Below, one piece after another: positions 63,769-64,000 of a stretch of 64,000 bases of DNA (the first letter of the stretch is position 1; every line of letters starts with the position of its first letter). The notes beneath the pieces were generated by a model. The model was given only the letters and a program-made list of their open reading frames with translations. It did no database searches and was not told the DNA's origin. A program made the position numbers and the translations under genes. The stretch spans positions 62,001 through 126,000 of the forward strand of contig JAMPIB010000003.1 of the NCBI GenBank assembly GCA_023663085.1, given 5' to 3'. The DNA comes from Ruminococcus sp. (GTDB lineage: Bacteria > Bacillota > Clostridia > Lachnospirales > Lachnospiraceae).

Positions 63769-64000
63769 CTAATCACCGATTTTCACCGCATTGGAGCAGT
63801 TTCTGCATAAGATCTCTATCTCTGTGTTTCCCATTAAACCTTCTTTTATTTTCGCAATTCTATCTCCGCTCATGATTTCTTCATAGGTTTCGTCTTTTAA
63901 ATTTCCCAATACATGTTTCATCCCATAATCCATACAACATAGCAATAATGTTCCATCCGGCAGTAAAACATTGTGATTTAAATCCTGTCCACATAAAGTG
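63769..64000 (-). CDS. Radical SAM/SPASM protein, C-terminal part only
   Basis: Only the last 76 residues are in the window. They contain LLPDGTLLLCCMDYG and LCRNCS, almost the same as the end of the protein at 61370-62575, so it is a paralogue with a SPASM-like end. The gene begins right of the window. Its stop lies nine bases before the next start codon. Whether it also carries the N-terminal module cannot be seen. Confidence 0.88.
   Translation of the reverse strand, partial: TLCGQDLNHNVLLPDGTLLLCCMDYGMKHVLGNLKDETYEEIMSGDRIAKIKEGLMGNTEIEILCRNCSNAVKIGD

Overview
The window reads as a chromosomal segment of a Gram-positive, strictly bacterial Firmicute, most like a gut Lachnospiraceae/Clostridia member. 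The reasons are strong AGGAGG-type ribosome sites, TTGACA/TATAAT promoters, a monoderm-type D,D-carboxypeptidase, CDP-glycerol/teichoic-type genes and Clostridia-style S8 peptidase and cyclase proteins. The genus assignment is inference. Every gene I can support lies on the minus strand, so transcription runs from high to low coordinates.

Region 1 (1-24.5 kb) is a signal-transduction block. A hybrid histidine kinase and a six-helix chemoreceptor form one unit closed by a terminator. A second hybrid kinase follows, then an HD-GYP response regulator, a PAS histidine kinase, a second HD-GYP regulator that has lost metal ligands, and then cheR, cheB, a CheY, cheA, cheW, a chemoreceptor and a stand-alone HPt protein. 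Two paralogous lipoproteins end the block. No flagellar genes and no cheC, cheD or cheZ are present, so this looks like a chemosensory system wired to c-di-GMP turnover and phosphorelay. Upstream of it sit a D-Ala-D-Ala carboxypeptidase with a small membrane-anchored partner, and a third chemoreceptor.

Region 2 (24.7-32.5 kb) is accessory DNA. A visibly AT-rich stretch carries a membrane protein, a PIN-domain toxin module and a SIR2-STAND-TPR protein of the Avs/NLR-like antiphage type. A perfect 30-bp direct repeat, which is the 3' end of the neighbouring subtilisin-like protease gene, brackets the toxin module and the SIR2 gene. The protease itself has an N-terminus made of six Cys-rich heptapeptide repeats. 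A cyclase-family hydrolase follows.

Region 3 (32.6-64 kb) is a very large surface-glycan cluster. It holds family 2 and family 4 glycosyltransferases, two fucosyltransferase-like enzymes, a CDP-glycerol glycerophosphotransferase, a cytidylyltransferase, methyltransferases, an SGNH hydrolase, a polysaccharide deacetylase, an asparagine synthetase and three radical SAM/SPASM proteins. Its most striking feature is a small Rossmann-like domain (about 90-110 residues, glycine-rich first loop, then a conserved Asp, a late hydrophobic strand and a final helix). It recurs in about 18 of the 25 genes from 32.6 to 64 kb, fused to the N- or C-terminus of unrelated enzymes and twice standing almost alone. 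A tiny independent unit encoding a retropepsin-like protease is inserted near the distal end. The cluster continues beyond both the visible radical SAM gene and the right edge.
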